Positions 9,370 to 18,798 of a DNA stretch of 64,000 nucleotides are shown one piece after another. Source of the stretch: Arundinibacter roseus (GTDB lineage Bacteria; Bacteroidota; Bacteroidia; Cytophagales; Spirosomataceae); contig NZ_SMJU01000009.1 of NCBI RefSeq assembly GCF_004348825.1, positions 202,114 through 266,113 of the forward strand, given 5' to 3'. How positions within the stretch are numbered: position 1 is the first letter of the stretch; every line of letters begins with the position of its first letter. Under the pieces are notes generated by a model, which saw only the letters and a list, made by a program, of their open reading frames with translations, did no database searches and had not been told where the DNA came from. The translations under genes were made by a program, and so were the position numbers.

Positions 9370-10917
9370 GTGAAAAAACTTTACTCTCAACGTCGAAACG
9401 CTCTTCCGGCAATGCCCTGCTTTTCTTCGAGCTGGATCAGTCAGGTTAGTCTGGTACTCTTCTTGTTGCTCTTCTCGGCCTGTCACTCCGGCCGTACCAT
9501 TACTTTTTTACAAATCAATGATGTGTACGAAATTTCGCCGCTCAACAACGGTCAATCCGGTGGCATGGCCCGCGTAGCACATATTAATAAAGAGTTGAAA
9601 AAAAAGTCGCCCGAAAGTACATTTTTTGTACTCGCCGGAGACTTTATAAGTCCTTCGGTTATTGGTACGCTGCGCTACCAAAGTGAGCGCATTCAGGGCA
9701 AACAAATGGTGGAGGTTCTCAACGAGGCCGGGCTTGATGTGGCTACCTTTGGAAACCACGAGTTTGATTACGACGATCAGGCGCCAACTGTTCTGCAAAA
9801 ACGCATCAATGAATCCGACTTTGAGTGGGTTATTGCCAATATGCAGCAGCAAAACGGACTGAATACAGCACCTTTTACAAAAAACGCAACCCCTCTACCG
9901 CCTTCACTTGTACTGACCAACGGCCAAATCCGCATTGGCTTATTTGGTGTTTGTATTCCGGTCAATAAGGATTTTGTGCAGGTCACCGATCCTTTTGACG
10001 CCGCAGGTCGGGCCTATGAAGATTTAAGAAACCGTTCAGATGCCGTAGTGGCACTCACGCACCTTGCCGCTGCCGACGATCAGCGGCTTGCGGAGCAGCT
10101 ACCCGGCCTTGCCCTCATCATGGGCGGGCACGATCACGAAAACATGCGCGTAATGGTCGGGAAAGTACCCGTGGTAAAAGCGGACGCAAACGCCAAAACG
10201 GTGTATATTCACAACCTGCGCTTTGATCGTAAAAATCAGTTGATTAAAGTTGATTCTGAATTGAAAGTGATTGATAGCAGCATTCCGGAAGATCCTGAAA
10301 CGGCCGCTGTTGTTACCAAATGGCAGCAGATTGCATCCAAAAGTTTTAAAGAATTAGGTTTTGAACCCAACGAAATTGTTTTTACTACGACTGAGCCCTG
10401 GGATGGTCACGAAGCCACCGTGCGCCGCGAACATGGCGCACTTACTTCCACAATTGCCAAAAGTATGCTGAGAGCTTTTCCGGAAAGCGATTTGGCGCTG
10501 TTTAACGGCGGTTCGGTACGTATTGACGATGTGCTGACGGGAGCGATTACGCAGTACGACATTGTCAGAATTTTGCCCTTTGGCGGCGGCATTTCACAGG
10601 CAACTTTTACGGGCGACTTCCTGCATAAAGTACTGGAAACCGGGCGATTGAGCCGTGGAAGAGGTGCTTTTTTACACCATGCCAATGCGCGCTACGACGA
10701 TGCCCAAAAGCAATGGTTTGTAGGGGAGCAACCGCTGGACAAGCAGAAAACGTATCGTGTCGTACTGCCGGATTTTCTGTTGACAGGCAAAGAATTTGGC
10801 ATGAGTTTTCTGGTGCCGGAAAATGACGGAATCATTAAACCCATCCTGACTCCCGCCAAAGGAGACGCCCGGTCAGATGTTCGTAAGGTCTTTATTGAGT
10901 ACCTCCGCACGCTCTGA
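9370..10917 (+). CDS. 5'-nucleotidase/UshA-family metallophosphatase lipoprotein
   Basis: Bifunctional metallophosphoesterase of 515 aa. A positively charged N-terminus and hydrophobic stretch end in the lipobox LFSAC (Cys38), pointing to a lipoprotein. Metal-binding motifs are present: LQINDVYEI, GNHEFDYD and MGGHDHEN; a C-terminal 5'-nucleotidase domain (from about 330) carries the FNGGSVR motif. It probably hydrolyses nucleotides or related phosphoesters in the periplasm. The start is GTG, as the next ATG would remove the charged signal-peptide region. It lies 31 bases after the M61 gene and may share its transcript. Confidence 0.87.
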   Translation: MKKLYSQRRNALPAMPCFSSSWISQVSLVLFLLLFSACHSGRTITFLQINDVYEISPLNNGQSGGMARVAHINKELKKKSPESTFFVLAGDFISPSVIGTLRYQSERIQGKQMVEVLNEAGLDVATFGNHEFDYDDQAPTVLQKRINESDFEWVIANMQQQNGLNTAPFTKNATPLPPSLVLTNGQIRIGLFGVCIPVNKDFVQVTDPFDAAGRAYEDLRNRSDAVVALTHLAAADDQRLAEQLPGLALIMGGHDHENMRVMVGKVPVVKADANAKTVYIHNLRFDRKNQLIKVDSELKVIDSSIPEDPETAAVVTKWQQIASKSFKELGFEPNEIVFTTTEPWDGHEATVRREHGALTSTIAKSMLRAFPESDLALFNGGSVRIDDVLTGAITQYDIVRILPFGGGISQATFTGDFLHKVLETGRLSRGRGAFLHHANARYDDAQKQWFVGEQPLDKQKTYRVVLPDFLLTGKEFGMSFLVPENDGIIKPILTPAKGDARSDVRKVFIEYLRTL

Positions 10918-10988
10918 ATCGGCAAACTTGTATTGCTACCAAAATTCCGCCTACCTTCATGCGGCACAACTTTACCCGGACTAATTTT

Positions 10989-12077
10989 ATGATAAAAAAA
11001 CTTTTCTTACTCGCAGCTCTTACGTTTACCGCTTTGTGCGGTCAGGCGCAGTCGTGGCTCATTGGCCCATTCAGCAAGCACAATGCAGCCAATCCCGTCC
11101 TTTCGCCACTTGGCACGACTACCTTCGACTGCCCGGTTCGGGGAGAAAATGTTCATTGGGAAGCCAAGGATGTTTTTAACCCGGCGGCAGTGGTTAGAAA
11201 TGGGAAAATACATCTGTTGTATCGGGCAGAAGACACCGTCGGTAAGCATAACGGGACTTCCCGCATTGGCCTGGCAATCAGTAGCGACGGCCTGAATTTC
11301 AAGCGCATGCCGACACCGATTTTTTATCCGGACAACGATGCCATGAAAAAGTACGAGTGGGAAGGCGGCGTGGAAGATCCACGGGTGGTCGAGACCGCCG
11401 ACGGACAGTACGTCATGACCTACACCTCGTATGACGGAGAAAAAGCCCGCTTGTGCGTAGCTACTTCTCCCGATTTGTTGTCCTGGAAGAAGCACGGGCG
11501 GGTATTTTCCAATTTTATCAAAGGCGGAGGCACCGACTTTTGGTCAAAATCCGGCTCCATTGTGTGCCGTCGGGTGGGGAGTAAACTTATTGCGACGCAA
11601 ATCAATGGAAAATATTGGATGTATTGGGGCGATCAGCAGCAATTGTTTATTGCGGTTTCCGACGACCTGATTCATTGGTACCCTTTTACAAAACCAGATA
11701 AATCATTGAAAGCCGTTGCCGAATTTCGTCCCGGTCATTTTGATTACCGCGTCCTCGAACCCGGCCCGCCGGCTTTGATTACACCCAAGGGCATTGTCCT
11801 GATTTACAACGGTATGAATGACGCCAAACGTGGCGACACCACGCTTCCCGAAGGCACCTACGCTGCCGGGCAATTTTTATTTAGTGACCGTGAGCCGGAT
11901 CGCCTGCTTGATCGCTCCAAGAGCTATTTTATGAAACCCGACCAACCGTATGAGATTAACGGGCAGGTCAATCAGGTAACATTTGTGGAGTCGCTCGTAC
12001 CTTTCAAAGGTCGGTGGTGGCTGTACTACGGCACCGCTGATTCAAAAATTGCGGTTGCCTCGGCCCCGTTGCGCTAA
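10989..12077 (+). CDS. Exported GH130-family glycosidase/phosphorylase-like protein
   Basis: Protein of 362 aa from the ATG at 10989, where a clean signal peptide (MIKKLFLLAALTFTALCGQA) begins; an upstream in-frame ATG at 10959 adds ten unlikely residues. The five-bladed propeller shows GH130 signatures: NPAAVVRNGKIHLLYRAED and GGVEDPRVV. Family enzymes phosphorolyse or hydrolyse beta-mannosides. The signal peptide places it in the periplasm, where phosphorolysis is less expected, so hydrolysis is plausible. No mannan-utilisation neighbours are present. Confidence 0.82.
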   Translation: MIKKLFLLAALTFTALCGQAQSWLIGPFSKHNAANPVLSPLGTTTFDCPVRGENVHWEAKDVFNPAAVVRNGKIHLLYRAEDTVGKHNGTSRIGLAISSDGLNFKRMPTPIFYPDNDAMKKYEWEGGVEDPRVVETADGQYVMTYTSYDGEKARLCVATSPDLLSWKKHGRVFSNFIKGGGTDFWSKSGSIVCRRVGSKLIATQINGKYWMYWGDQQQLFIAVSDDLIHWYPFTKPDKSLKAVAEFRPGHFDYRVLEPGPPALITPKGIVLIYNGMNDAKRGDTTLPEGTYAAGQFLFSDREPDRLLDRSKSYFMKPDQPYEINGQVNQVTFVESLVPFKGRWWLYYGTADSKIAVASAPLR

Positions 12078-12091
12078 TTAAAACAAAAAAA

Positions 12092-12123
12092 GTCGCACAG
12101 AAAGAGTATTCTTCCTGTGCGAC
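12092..12123. terminator. Intrinsic terminator between convergent genes
   Basis: 13-bp stem with one mismatch (12092-12104 and 12111-12123), preceded on the plus strand by an A-run (12083-12091) that becomes a U-tract for minus-strand transcription. It lies just past the GH130 stop codon and downstream of the small secreted protein gene. Confidence 0.75.
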
Positions 12124-12178
12124 CAAGACCTTCTGTTGTGGGCAAGTACAACGGAGGTTTATTTTTTAATCATTCAAA

Positions 12179-12571
12179 TTATTCGGCAGCTTTGGCTGTT
12201 ACGACACGAGTGGTTTCGGTCGTGATGCTGAAAGGCTTTTCAACATATCCTTTTCCGGTTTCTACTACGAATACATACTCACCATCAAGCAGATTAGACA
12301 AGTCGAAAATTTTGGTATAGTTTTCAGCTTTGCCTGTATACTCGCTGTAAAGAACTTCGCCAGTTGATTTTTTGATGGCAATGTATGTGCGGTTCGATAG
12401 GTTTTTTACAGAAAGTTTGAATTTCAAATCCTGAAACGCTTCTACATTCAGGTCCACTGCATTGTCTTCCCGTACTTCAATTGCGCTTCCGTTTGTATTG
12501 GTGTTAATTCCTGCGAAAGAGGCAGCGGATACTCCCATCCATACTGCGGCTACTAAGATAGTTTTTTTCAT
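12179..12571 (-). CDS. Small secreted protein, function unknown
   Basis: Protein of 130 aa with a signal peptide (residues 1-20, ending near SFAG). The mature part is a single beta-sandwich-like domain; FDLSNLLDGEYVFVVETGKG resembles the strand-turn-strand of Bacteroidota type IX sorting-tail or Ig-like domains, although no partner passenger domain is present. It stands alone with terminators on the downstream side. Function cannot be assigned. Confidence 0.7.
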   Translation of the reverse strand: MKKTILVAAVWMGVSAASFAGINTNTNGSAIEVREDNAVDLNVEAFQDLKFKLSVKNLSNRTYIAIKKSTGEVLYSEYTGKAENYTKIFDLSNLLDGEYVFVVETGKGYVEKPFSITTETTRVVTAKAAE

Positions 12572-13012
12572 TTTGTGTTAGTGTTTTTAATGATACGATT
12601 ACTAATTGATTGTATTTTTTTAATAATTACGCTTTCTTGCCCTACAAGGTTTGTTTCGTACTTCTGAAACTCCCTTTCCGTTACTCATTTGACTCTACAA
12701 ACGTACACAAAGCCGCAACACGTGTCAATAGAGGAAGATAGCTAATCAAAAGTTCATACCACAGTCCTATGATTATATTAAAATAATACAATGATTATGT
12801 AAATAGTACAACAAGTAGTTCGTTATTTGCTACGGCTATTTTGTTGAAAATCCTTTTTCAGTGTTGTACTTTTTCTATATTAATGTATACACATCTATTT
12901 TTAAGTTTTTTTCTACAGGATTCTTTTTTTCTTACCTGCCCCATAAAGCACAAAATCGGCTGCGAAGAGCCGATTTTGTGCCAATTTTATTCTTAAAAAT
13001 TATAGGATTCGT
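12572..13012. other. AT-rich intergenic region (441 bp)
   Basis: Region upstream of the minus-strand secreted protein and downstream of the minus-strand propeller-phosphoesterase. It is markedly AT-rich between 12760 and 12930. The only clear structure is the hairpin at 12948-12981. I saw no convincing gene, tRNA or promoter consensus here; the plus-strand open frame running into it is a shadow. Confidence 0.6.
12948..12981. terminator. Hairpin, probable terminator
   Basis: Perfect 14-bp inverted repeat (12948-12961 and 12968-12981, loop 6). It lies 32 bases beyond the stop of the minus-strand propeller-phosphoesterase gene. The U-tract on the minus side is weak, so termination is likely but not certain. 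Confidence 0.65.
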
Positions 13013-15460
13013 TCAATCATCATCCTCCTCGTCTTCGGGTTGGGCACGCACAGAGGCGCTTCGACGGGGCGCGGGCATAGGACTGTCGATGCCTTTGACA
13101 CCTTTCCAGACAATTTCGCTAAACTCAATATCATCAATTGCGTCCGGAACCGTCAGGTTCAATTCGCCTGAGCGTTTGGAATGTTTATTAACGGCCACAT
13201 TTCGTTGATTCAGGTCAATATTCGACTGACGTACTACATAAGGTGACAGATCGGGTGTATTGTTAAAACACCGCCACATAGGAGTGGAAGCCGCATCGTA
13301 TTGGCTCATCGGTGGCAATCCCAGAATCAATTCCATCGTTCGCAGCATCGACGTAGTGCTGTACATCGTATGATCTACAAAATTGCGCTTCACATAAGGC
13401 CCGATAACCAATGCCACCGAACGGTGCGCGTCAACGTGATCGGGGCCATTTTGGGCGTCATCTTCTACTACAAATACTACGGATTCTTTCCAAATCGGAC
13501 TTTTGGACAAATACGCCACAAACTCACCAAGCGCCAGGTCGTTGTCGGCTACGGCAGCCTGCGGGGTAGCCGCACCAATTCGCAGCCCGGACGTGTGGTC
13601 GTTGGCAAGCCGCAACGTATTGAAACGAGGCACAGCATTGGCAGCCAGCAGGGAGTCAAAGTCTACTTTCCAGCGTTCCACCCGATCCACATCCTTGTAG
13701 CTTAGATCATAGGCCCGGTAATTGGGATCGTAATGATTTTCCAGTGCTTTGATCGTTGGCTTTCCCTGATGCACAAATTCACCATACGAACGGTAGCTAA
13801 CGCCGGCACGCTGACAATAATCCCAGATAAATCCATCTTTGGGGTACGCAATCGTACGCGGGCCGCCTTCATAGTCGTAGGTACCTCCGCGTCCGCCGTA
13901 GTTGGTGGGCCAGGTTTTTTCCACATAATCCGTAGCGTAGCCCGCCATTGACCAATTGTGCCCGTCTGCGCTTACCTCTGCATTGACATAAAAATTATCG
14001 AGCAGTACATATTCCCGTGCGAGGGCGTGGTGATTAGGCGTGTTTTTTTCAGGAAAAAGACACAGGCTCGCATCGCCGTTGCCTTCGGGCATATCGCCAA
14101 AAATCTGATCGTACGTACGATTTTCCTTTACCACATAAAATACATACTTAATAGGCGACGGCTCCCCCACTGCCCGTGGAATCGGATTGCCCGCCTTGCC
14201 TTCGGCACGCGCTTCACGCTCCTTGGTATAGGGCGTGTTTTCGTAAACCAATTGGGTAAATCCTTTAAGTAATTCCTCATTAGGTACTGGCAATATTGAG
14301 AGATTTCCCTGAAACAAACTCCCAATATATTGCGCTTTAGCGCGCTCGGCGGGCGTCATGTTGGGCTGAGGACCTTCCGGATTTGCCAGAGAGCTTAGTC
14401 CTTTGCCATTGGCGATGTAGATTTTTCCACCTACTTCCCGAACAAGGGTAGGATACCAACCCGTGGGGATAAATCCCAGCGAACGGCTTTCGCCCCGCTC
14501 CGTTACATCAAAAACGGCCAGGCAATTGTTGTCGGCATTGGCAATGTATACTATTTTTTCATCTTCCGAAAGCGCCAATCCATTAGGTGTACTTCCGGCG
14601 GGAGCATCCGGAAAAAGTGAGGTAGTGAGCGTTTCAACTACCTTTTTTGCGCCCAAATCAATAACAGAGACGGTATTCTCATTCCCATTGGCTACAAATA
14701 GAAATTTACCGTCTTTGGTAACAACCATGTCGTTCGGATGACTGCCAACGGTGATTTGAGCGGAGATGGTTCTTTTGGAAATATCATAAACCAGTACTTT
14801 TTCGCCCCCCCATAAAGAAATATAAAGAGACGACTTATCGGGTGAAAGCAGACAGGTATAAGCCTCGGCAGGCAGCGGCTCCCGGCGAAGTACCTGACGG
14901 GTAAGCGGATCGCAGGTATAGAGCGCACTGTCTTCTTTGGTTACTACATAGAGCCGCTGAGCAGCATCGTCGAGGCATAGGCCTGCGGGCGAAATCTTCT
15001 GTTTGGGCCACGGCTCACCCAGCACAATCTGCCCATTCTCGGTTAGTTTGCCATTTGCATGGGAATACACCCGAATCAAATTGTCATTTCCGCCGGAGGC
15101 ATACAGGTTTTTTTCATCACCCGAAAACGCCAACCCTACCCAGGACTTGGGAATCGTCACCTGATCAGTGATCGTTTCTGTCTCACGGGAAAGTACCGAG
15201 ATACTTTGAGTTCCCTGTCCATTATTGGTAAAAGCCATCCAACGACCGGATGCAGAAACCGCTACGTTGAGGGGCAGGTCGCCTAGTGGCAGAGAAACTC
15301 CGGGCGGGGTCAACGACCAGCCATTGGGGAGCAGCACCCGCTTATTTCGTAAAATACTGACAGCATCCTGTTTGGACGATTGCCGGTTGGAGGTACATTC
15401 CATTAAACAACAGGCTACGGCAAGCACCAGAAGCGTCGGGAAAAAGTAATATTTTCTCAT
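13013..15460 (-). CDS. YncE-type beta-propeller / alkaline-phosphatase-superfamily fusion lipoprotein
   Basis: Two-domain exported protein of 815 aa. The start is the ATG at 15460; three more codons upstream would require a TTG. The N-terminus carries a signal with a possible lipobox LAVAC (Cys17). Residues about 40-380 form a YVTN/YncE beta-propeller (repeated VYIANADNNCLAVFD-type blades); residues about 430-750 are a phosphoesterase domain with KENRTYDQIFGDMPEGNGD and EDDAQNGPDHVDAHRS metal-binding segments. This fusion is a known family in Bacteroidota and Acidobacteria with unknown substrate. An acidic tail ends the protein. Confidence 0.87.
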   Translation of the reverse strand: MRKYYFFPTLLVLAVACCLMECTSNRQSSKQDAVSILRNKRVLLPNGWSLTPPGVSLPLGDLPLNVAVSASGRWMAFTNNGQGTQSISVLSRETETITDQVTIPKSWVGLAFSGDEKNLYASGGNDNLIRVYSHANGKLTENGQIVLGEPWPKQKISPAGLCLDDAAQRLYVVTKEDSALYTCDPLTRQVLRREPLPAEAYTCLLSPDKSSLYISLWGGEKVLVYDISKRTISAQITVGSHPNDMVVTKDGKFLFVANGNENTVSVIDLGAKKVVETLTTSLFPDAPAGSTPNGLALSEDEKIVYIANADNNCLAVFDVTERGESRSLGFIPTGWYPTLVREVGGKIYIANGKGLSSLANPEGPQPNMTPAERAKAQYIGSLFQGNLSILPVPNEELLKGFTQLVYENTPYTKEREARAEGKAGNPIPRAVGEPSPIKYVFYVVKENRTYDQIFGDMPEGNGDASLCLFPEKNTPNHHALAREYVLLDNFYVNAEVSADGHNWSMAGYATDYVEKTWPTNYGGRGGTYDYEGGPRTIAYPKDGFIWDYCQRAGVSYRSYGEFVHQGKPTIKALENHYDPNYRAYDLSYKDVDRVERWKVDFDSLLAANAVPRFNTLRLANDHTSGLRIGAATPQAAVADNDLALGEFVAYLSKSPIWKESVVFVVEDDAQNGPDHVDAHRSVALVIGPYVKRNFVDHTMYSTTSMLRTMELILGLPPMSQYDAASTPMWRCFNNTPDLSPYVVRQSNIDLNQRNVAVNKHSKRSGELNLTVPDAIDDIEFSEIVWKGVKGIDSPMPAPRRSASVRAQPEDEEDDD

Positions 15461-15587
15461 AGGAGCCAAAAGTTTAGAATTATCTTGACCAAATGTACTT
15501 AAAAGTCACAGCCATATGCCTTTGGATCATGTTAACAATTTGAGAATTGAACCCCATTGACTAATTTTACAGCGCTTGCAAAGCACC

Positions 15588-15660
15588 GAATGAGTGATAG
15601 ATTGGTAGAATCAGATTCTATTCGCTTATTCCATTCTATCATTCCTTCATTCTATCATTC
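15588..15660 (+). repeat. Short direct and imperfect inverted repeats upstream of pdhB
   Basis: A 13-base word (cattctatcattc) occurs twice at 15632-15644 and 15648-15660, period 16, and a degenerate inverted version (gaatgagtgatag...) lies at 15588-15611. The cluster ends 17 bases before the pdhB start and may be a leader hairpin or local duplication. Confidence 0.5.
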
Positions 15661-15677
15661 AAAATTTTAAAGCATAC

Positions 15678-16664
15678 ATGAGAGAAATAGCGTTCAGAGA
15701 TGCCATAAAAGAGGCTATGTCAGAAGAAATGCGCCGCGATGAGCGCGTATTCCTGATGGGTGAAGAAGTAGCTGAGTACAACGGTGCCTACAAGGCAAGT
15801 CAGGGCATGCTTGACGAATTTGGCCCCAAGCGAGTAATCGATACACCTATTGCCGAGCTTGGCTTTGCCGGAATAGGCGTGGGCGCTGCCGCCAATGGGC
15901 TACGGCCAATCATTGAGTTCATGACGTTCAACTTTTCGCTGGTCGCTATTGATCAGGTGATCAACAGCGCGGCCAAGATGCTATCTATGTCGGGCGGCCA
16001 ATATAATGTACCCATTGTGTTTCGGGGGCCAACCGGCAATGCCGGACAGCTTGGTGCGCAACATTCTCAGAATTTTGAAAACTGGTTTGCCAACACACCC
16101 GGTCTGAAAGTTGTCGTACCTGCGAACCCATACGATGCCAAAGGTTTGCTCAAATCTTCTATTCGCGACAACGATCCGGTCATTTTTATGGAATCGGAAG
16201 TAATGTATGGTGATAAAATGGAAGTGCCTGAGGAAGAGTACCTGATTCCGATTGGCAAAGCAGAAATAAAAAGAAAAGGAACAGACGTAACCATCGTTTC
16301 TTTTGGCAAGATGATTCCACGGGTGGTTATTCCCGCAATTGACGAGCTCGCCAAGCAGGGTATCAGTGCTGAGTTGATTGACTTGCGCACCGTACGGCCC
16401 ATTGATTACGCCACTGTAATCGAGTCAGTTAAGAAAACCAACCGGTGTGTGGTGGTGGAAGAAGCCTGGCCATTGGCTGCTATTTCGTCTGAAATCACCT
16501 ATCATGTACAGCGGTTTGCCTTTGACTACCTCGACGCACCCGTCATGCGGGTCAACAGCCGTGACGTGCCTCTGCCCTACGCACCCACGCTGATTGAAGA
16601 GATTCTGCCAAACGTGAAACGTACGATTGAAGCTGTAAAGGCAGTAATGTACAAAAAGAAATAA
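15678..16664 (+). CDS. pdhB: Pyruvate dehydrogenase E1 component, beta subunit
   Basis: E1-beta (328 aa) of the pyruvate/2-oxo acid dehydrogenase complex; with E1-alpha and TPP it decarboxylates pyruvate and reductively acetylates lipoyl-E2. Typical segments: MREIAFRDAIKEAMSEEM, LMGEEVAEYNGAYKASQG and the transketolase C-terminal region MRVNSRDVPLPYAPTLIEEI. The gene stands alone with no pdhA or E2 gene adjacent, so the complex must be assembled from dispersed genes. A branched-chain dehydrogenase role cannot be fully excluded, but similarity favours pyruvate dehydrogenase. Confidence 0.92.
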   Translation: MREIAFRDAIKEAMSEEMRRDERVFLMGEEVAEYNGAYKASQGMLDEFGPKRVIDTPIAELGFAGIGVGAAANGLRPIIEFMTFNFSLVAIDQVINSAAKMLSMSGGQYNVPIVFRGPTGNAGQLGAQHSQNFENWFANTPGLKVVVPANPYDAKGLLKSSIRDNDPVIFMESEVMYGDKMEVPEEEYLIPIGKAEIKRKGTDVTIVSFGKMIPRVVIPAIDELAKQGISAELIDLRTVRPIDYATVIESVKKTNRCVVVEEAWPLAAISSEITYHVQRFAFDYLDAPVMRVNSRDVPLPYAPTLIEEILPNVKRTIEAVKAVMYKKK

Positions 16665-16697
16665 TCAGAAAAAGTCAATGTATTTTTAGTAATACGC

Positions 16698-16727
16698 AAA
16701 GGCCGCAATCTAATCGTTGCGGCTTTT
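16698..16727 (+). terminator. Intrinsic terminator after pdhB
   Basis: Stem gccgcaa/ttgcggc (16702-16708 and 16717-16723), extended by a G-U pair and A-T pairs, followed by TTTT. It lies 34 bases downstream of the pdhB stop. Confidence 0.75.
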
Positions 16728-16751
16728 GTATTTCAGCCCCTTAGCCTACGC

Positions 16752-18248
16752 ATGATGCCCGTACTTTCACTCCAACATATTTCTGTCCGAAAATTTGACT
16801 CGCCAGTTCTTTTTGACTTGACATGGGAAGTAAAACCTGGCGAGCAGTGGGTCATTTGCGGAGGGAATGGCTCCGGCAAAACTACCTTACTGGAAACGCT
16901 CGCCAGCCGCTGGGCTACTACTCAGGGTCAGCTCCATAAACAGGGAGTCGTTGAATTTGTGGCCAATGACTATTCCTTTAACCGCATTGCCCGTGCTGCT
17001 GCGCAGTACTATCAGCAGCGGTTTCAGGCCTATGAAGCGGCGGTTGCACCTTCGGTGCGTGAAGTACTTACTGAACAAATGAAACCCGTTGGGACAGTAG
17101 ATGACAAGTCGGTACAATTGGCAGAGAACACTGTATCCGAGGAAAAATTAGAGGAAGTTTGCTCTTTGCTGCAACTTACCCACCTGCTGGATCAGCCTTT
17201 TATTACGCTCTCAAATGGCGAAACCCGCCGCATGCTGCTGGCACGTTCGCTGGTAAAAAAGCCTGACATTTTGCTGCTCGACCATCCTTTTGTGGGCCTT
17301 GATGTGCATTCACGGGAAGTACTGCGTACGGCATTAGCTACGCTTGCCTCACGGGGCAGTACGATCATTCTGGCCACAAGCCCTTCCGAAATCCCTGCTT
17401 TTTTTACGCATATTTTGGAGCTTAATCAAGGAAGAATTATCAACCAATCTACACTCGAAAACTGGTCGCCGAAGAGTTTGATGATGAGTTCTGAATCTCC
17501 GCACCCTCACTTTGAAAACTTCACCACGTTTGATGCTCCTTCCGGGCCGGACTTTGCTCACGCTTTTGACCTAAGAAATATTCGGGTTGTGTATGACGGA
17601 AAGGCCGTTCTGGATCAGGTAAACTGGAAAGTACAAAAAGGGGAGAAATGGGCGCTTACGGGTGCCAATGGTTCTGGAAAATCTACCTTGCTGAGTATTC
17701 TGACAGCTGATCACCCCCAGCGGTTTGCCAACGACTATGATTTATTTGATCAAAAAAGAGGAGGAAAAGGGGCTTCAATCTGGGACATCAAACAAAAAAT
17801 TGGGCATGTCTCGCCAGAGTTGCACCTTTATTTTCCTACCGAAACTACCGTATTCAAGGCAATCGCCTCCGGCTTTTTTGATGCCACAGGAGTTTATTTT
17901 AAGAAATTAAATCCTCACCAAACCGAACAGGTACATCAAATGGTAGCCTTGTTACAACTGACTCCCGAAATGGATCGGCCGTTGCAAAAACTTTCCAAAG
18001 GTGAGCAGCGGCTGGTTTTGCTGGCGCGCGCGCTTGTCAAAAACCCACCATTGTTGATTATGGATGAACCCTGTCAGGGATTGGATGTTGGTTCGATTGA
18101 GTATTTCAAAGCGGTGGTAGACGCCCTCTGCGGCAGCGATCAGCGCACACTGATTTATGTTTCGCACTATCCACATGAAATTCCATCCTGCGTAAACAAC
18201 TTTTTGAAACTGGAACGTGGAAGAGTGGCGGAGATTCGCAGGGTATAA
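16752..18248 (+). CDS. Tandem ABC ATPase (ModF-like)
   Basis: Protein of 498 aa with two ABC nucleotide-binding domains in one chain. Domain 1: Walker A GGNGSGKTT (Lys43), signature LSNGETRR, Walker B ILLLDHPF in which the usual catalytic Glu is His. Domain 2: Walker A GANGSGKST (Lys310), signature LSKGEQRL, Walker B LLIMDEPC with Glu intact. This asymmetry and layout match ModF/YlmA-type proteins; no permease or molybdate genes are adjacent, so a transport role is unproven. No membrane segments, hence cytoplasmic. Confidence 0.88.
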   Translation: MMPVLSLQHISVRKFDSPVLFDLTWEVKPGEQWVICGGNGSGKTTLLETLASRWATTQGQLHKQGVVEFVANDYSFNRIARAAAQYYQQRFQAYEAAVAPSVREVLTEQMKPVGTVDDKSVQLAENTVSEEKLEEVCSLLQLTHLLDQPFITLSNGETRRMLLARSLVKKPDILLLDHPFVGLDVHSREVLRTALATLASRGSTIILATSPSEIPAFFTHILELNQGRIINQSTLENWSPKSLMMSSESPHPHFENFTTFDAPSGPDFAHAFDLRNIRVVYDGKAVLDQVNWKVQKGEKWALTGANGSGKSTLLSILTADHPQRFANDYDLFDQKRGGKGASIWDIKQKIGHVSPELHLYFPTETTVFKAIASGFFDATGVYFKKLNPHQTEQVHQMVALLQLTPEMDRPLQKLSKGEQRLVLLARALVKNPPLLIMDEPCQGLDVGSIEYFKAVVDALCGSDQRTLIYVSHYPHEIPSCVNNFLKLERGRVAEIRRV

Positions 18249-18252
18249 ATAA

Positions 18253-18283
18253 AAAAGCAGGCTCCTGGAAAGAGCCTGCTTTT
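18253..18283 (+). terminator. Intrinsic terminator after the ABC ATPase
   Basis: Perfect 12-bp stem (18253-18264 and 18272-18283) with a 7-base loop; the right arm ends in TTTT. It begins 4 bases after the stop codon. Confidence 0.88.
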
Positions 18284-18427
18284 GATTGTTCTGAAACAAC
18301 ACATACAAAACGCCTCAAAGTAAGAAATAGTTTAGGCTTTGAAAAATAGTTCTATTATTTTTCGGTTTATTCATCAAAAAAGTGTTTTTCGTAAAAAAAG
18401 GGGGGATTTATCCACATTCTGAGAAAA

Positions 18428-18757
18428 ATGGGTGCACGGCAGCAATTGATCTATGAAGTTCGAATTCGTCCGTTGGTGCAGGCAAATCCTTTTGAAATGC
18501 CAGAGGAAACGATTACCTATTTCTCCAATTTGAAGAAAGCCATCGAAACTATTCATACCGCATTGGGCGCGCAGCGGTGGCCCAGTACGATTAATTATTC
18601 GGGTGTATACCGGAATCTGAAAAGCAGGGGAAAATTTCGGCACGTATTCGTAGTAGAGGGCGTCCGTTATTTTGAACTGAACATCTGTACGCGCCTGCTC
18701 AATCCGCATTTAACAACCCTTGGAATAGACGAAATGCCCGCCCCCCGAAGAAAATAG
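18428..18757 (+). CDS. Hypothetical protein (109 aa)
   Basis: Small soluble protein without signal peptide or membrane segment; moderately basic, predicted mixed alpha/beta (YFSNLKKAIETIHTALG helix, then strands around RHVFVVEGVRYFELNICTR). I do not recognise the family. An overlapping minus-strand frame (18374-18709) is possible, but the plus-strand one has the more protein-like composition and an ATG. It follows a terminator and so needs its own promoter. Confidence 0.5.
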   Translation: MGARQQLIYEVRIRPLVQANPFEMPEETITYFSNLKKAIETIHTALGAQRWPSTINYSGVYRNLKSRGKFRHVFVVEGVRYFELNICTRLLNPHLTTLGIDEMPAPRRK

Positions 18758-18798
18758 GAAGCGGGCAAATGTGTATTAAAAATAATAATCTTATATAA

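Noticed and set aside
12861..13208. 115-aa plus-strand open frame over 12.9-13.2 kb
   Set aside because: Half overlaps the propeller-phosphoesterase gene antisense, and the rest is AT-rich with no domain; it also crosses a terminator hairpin.
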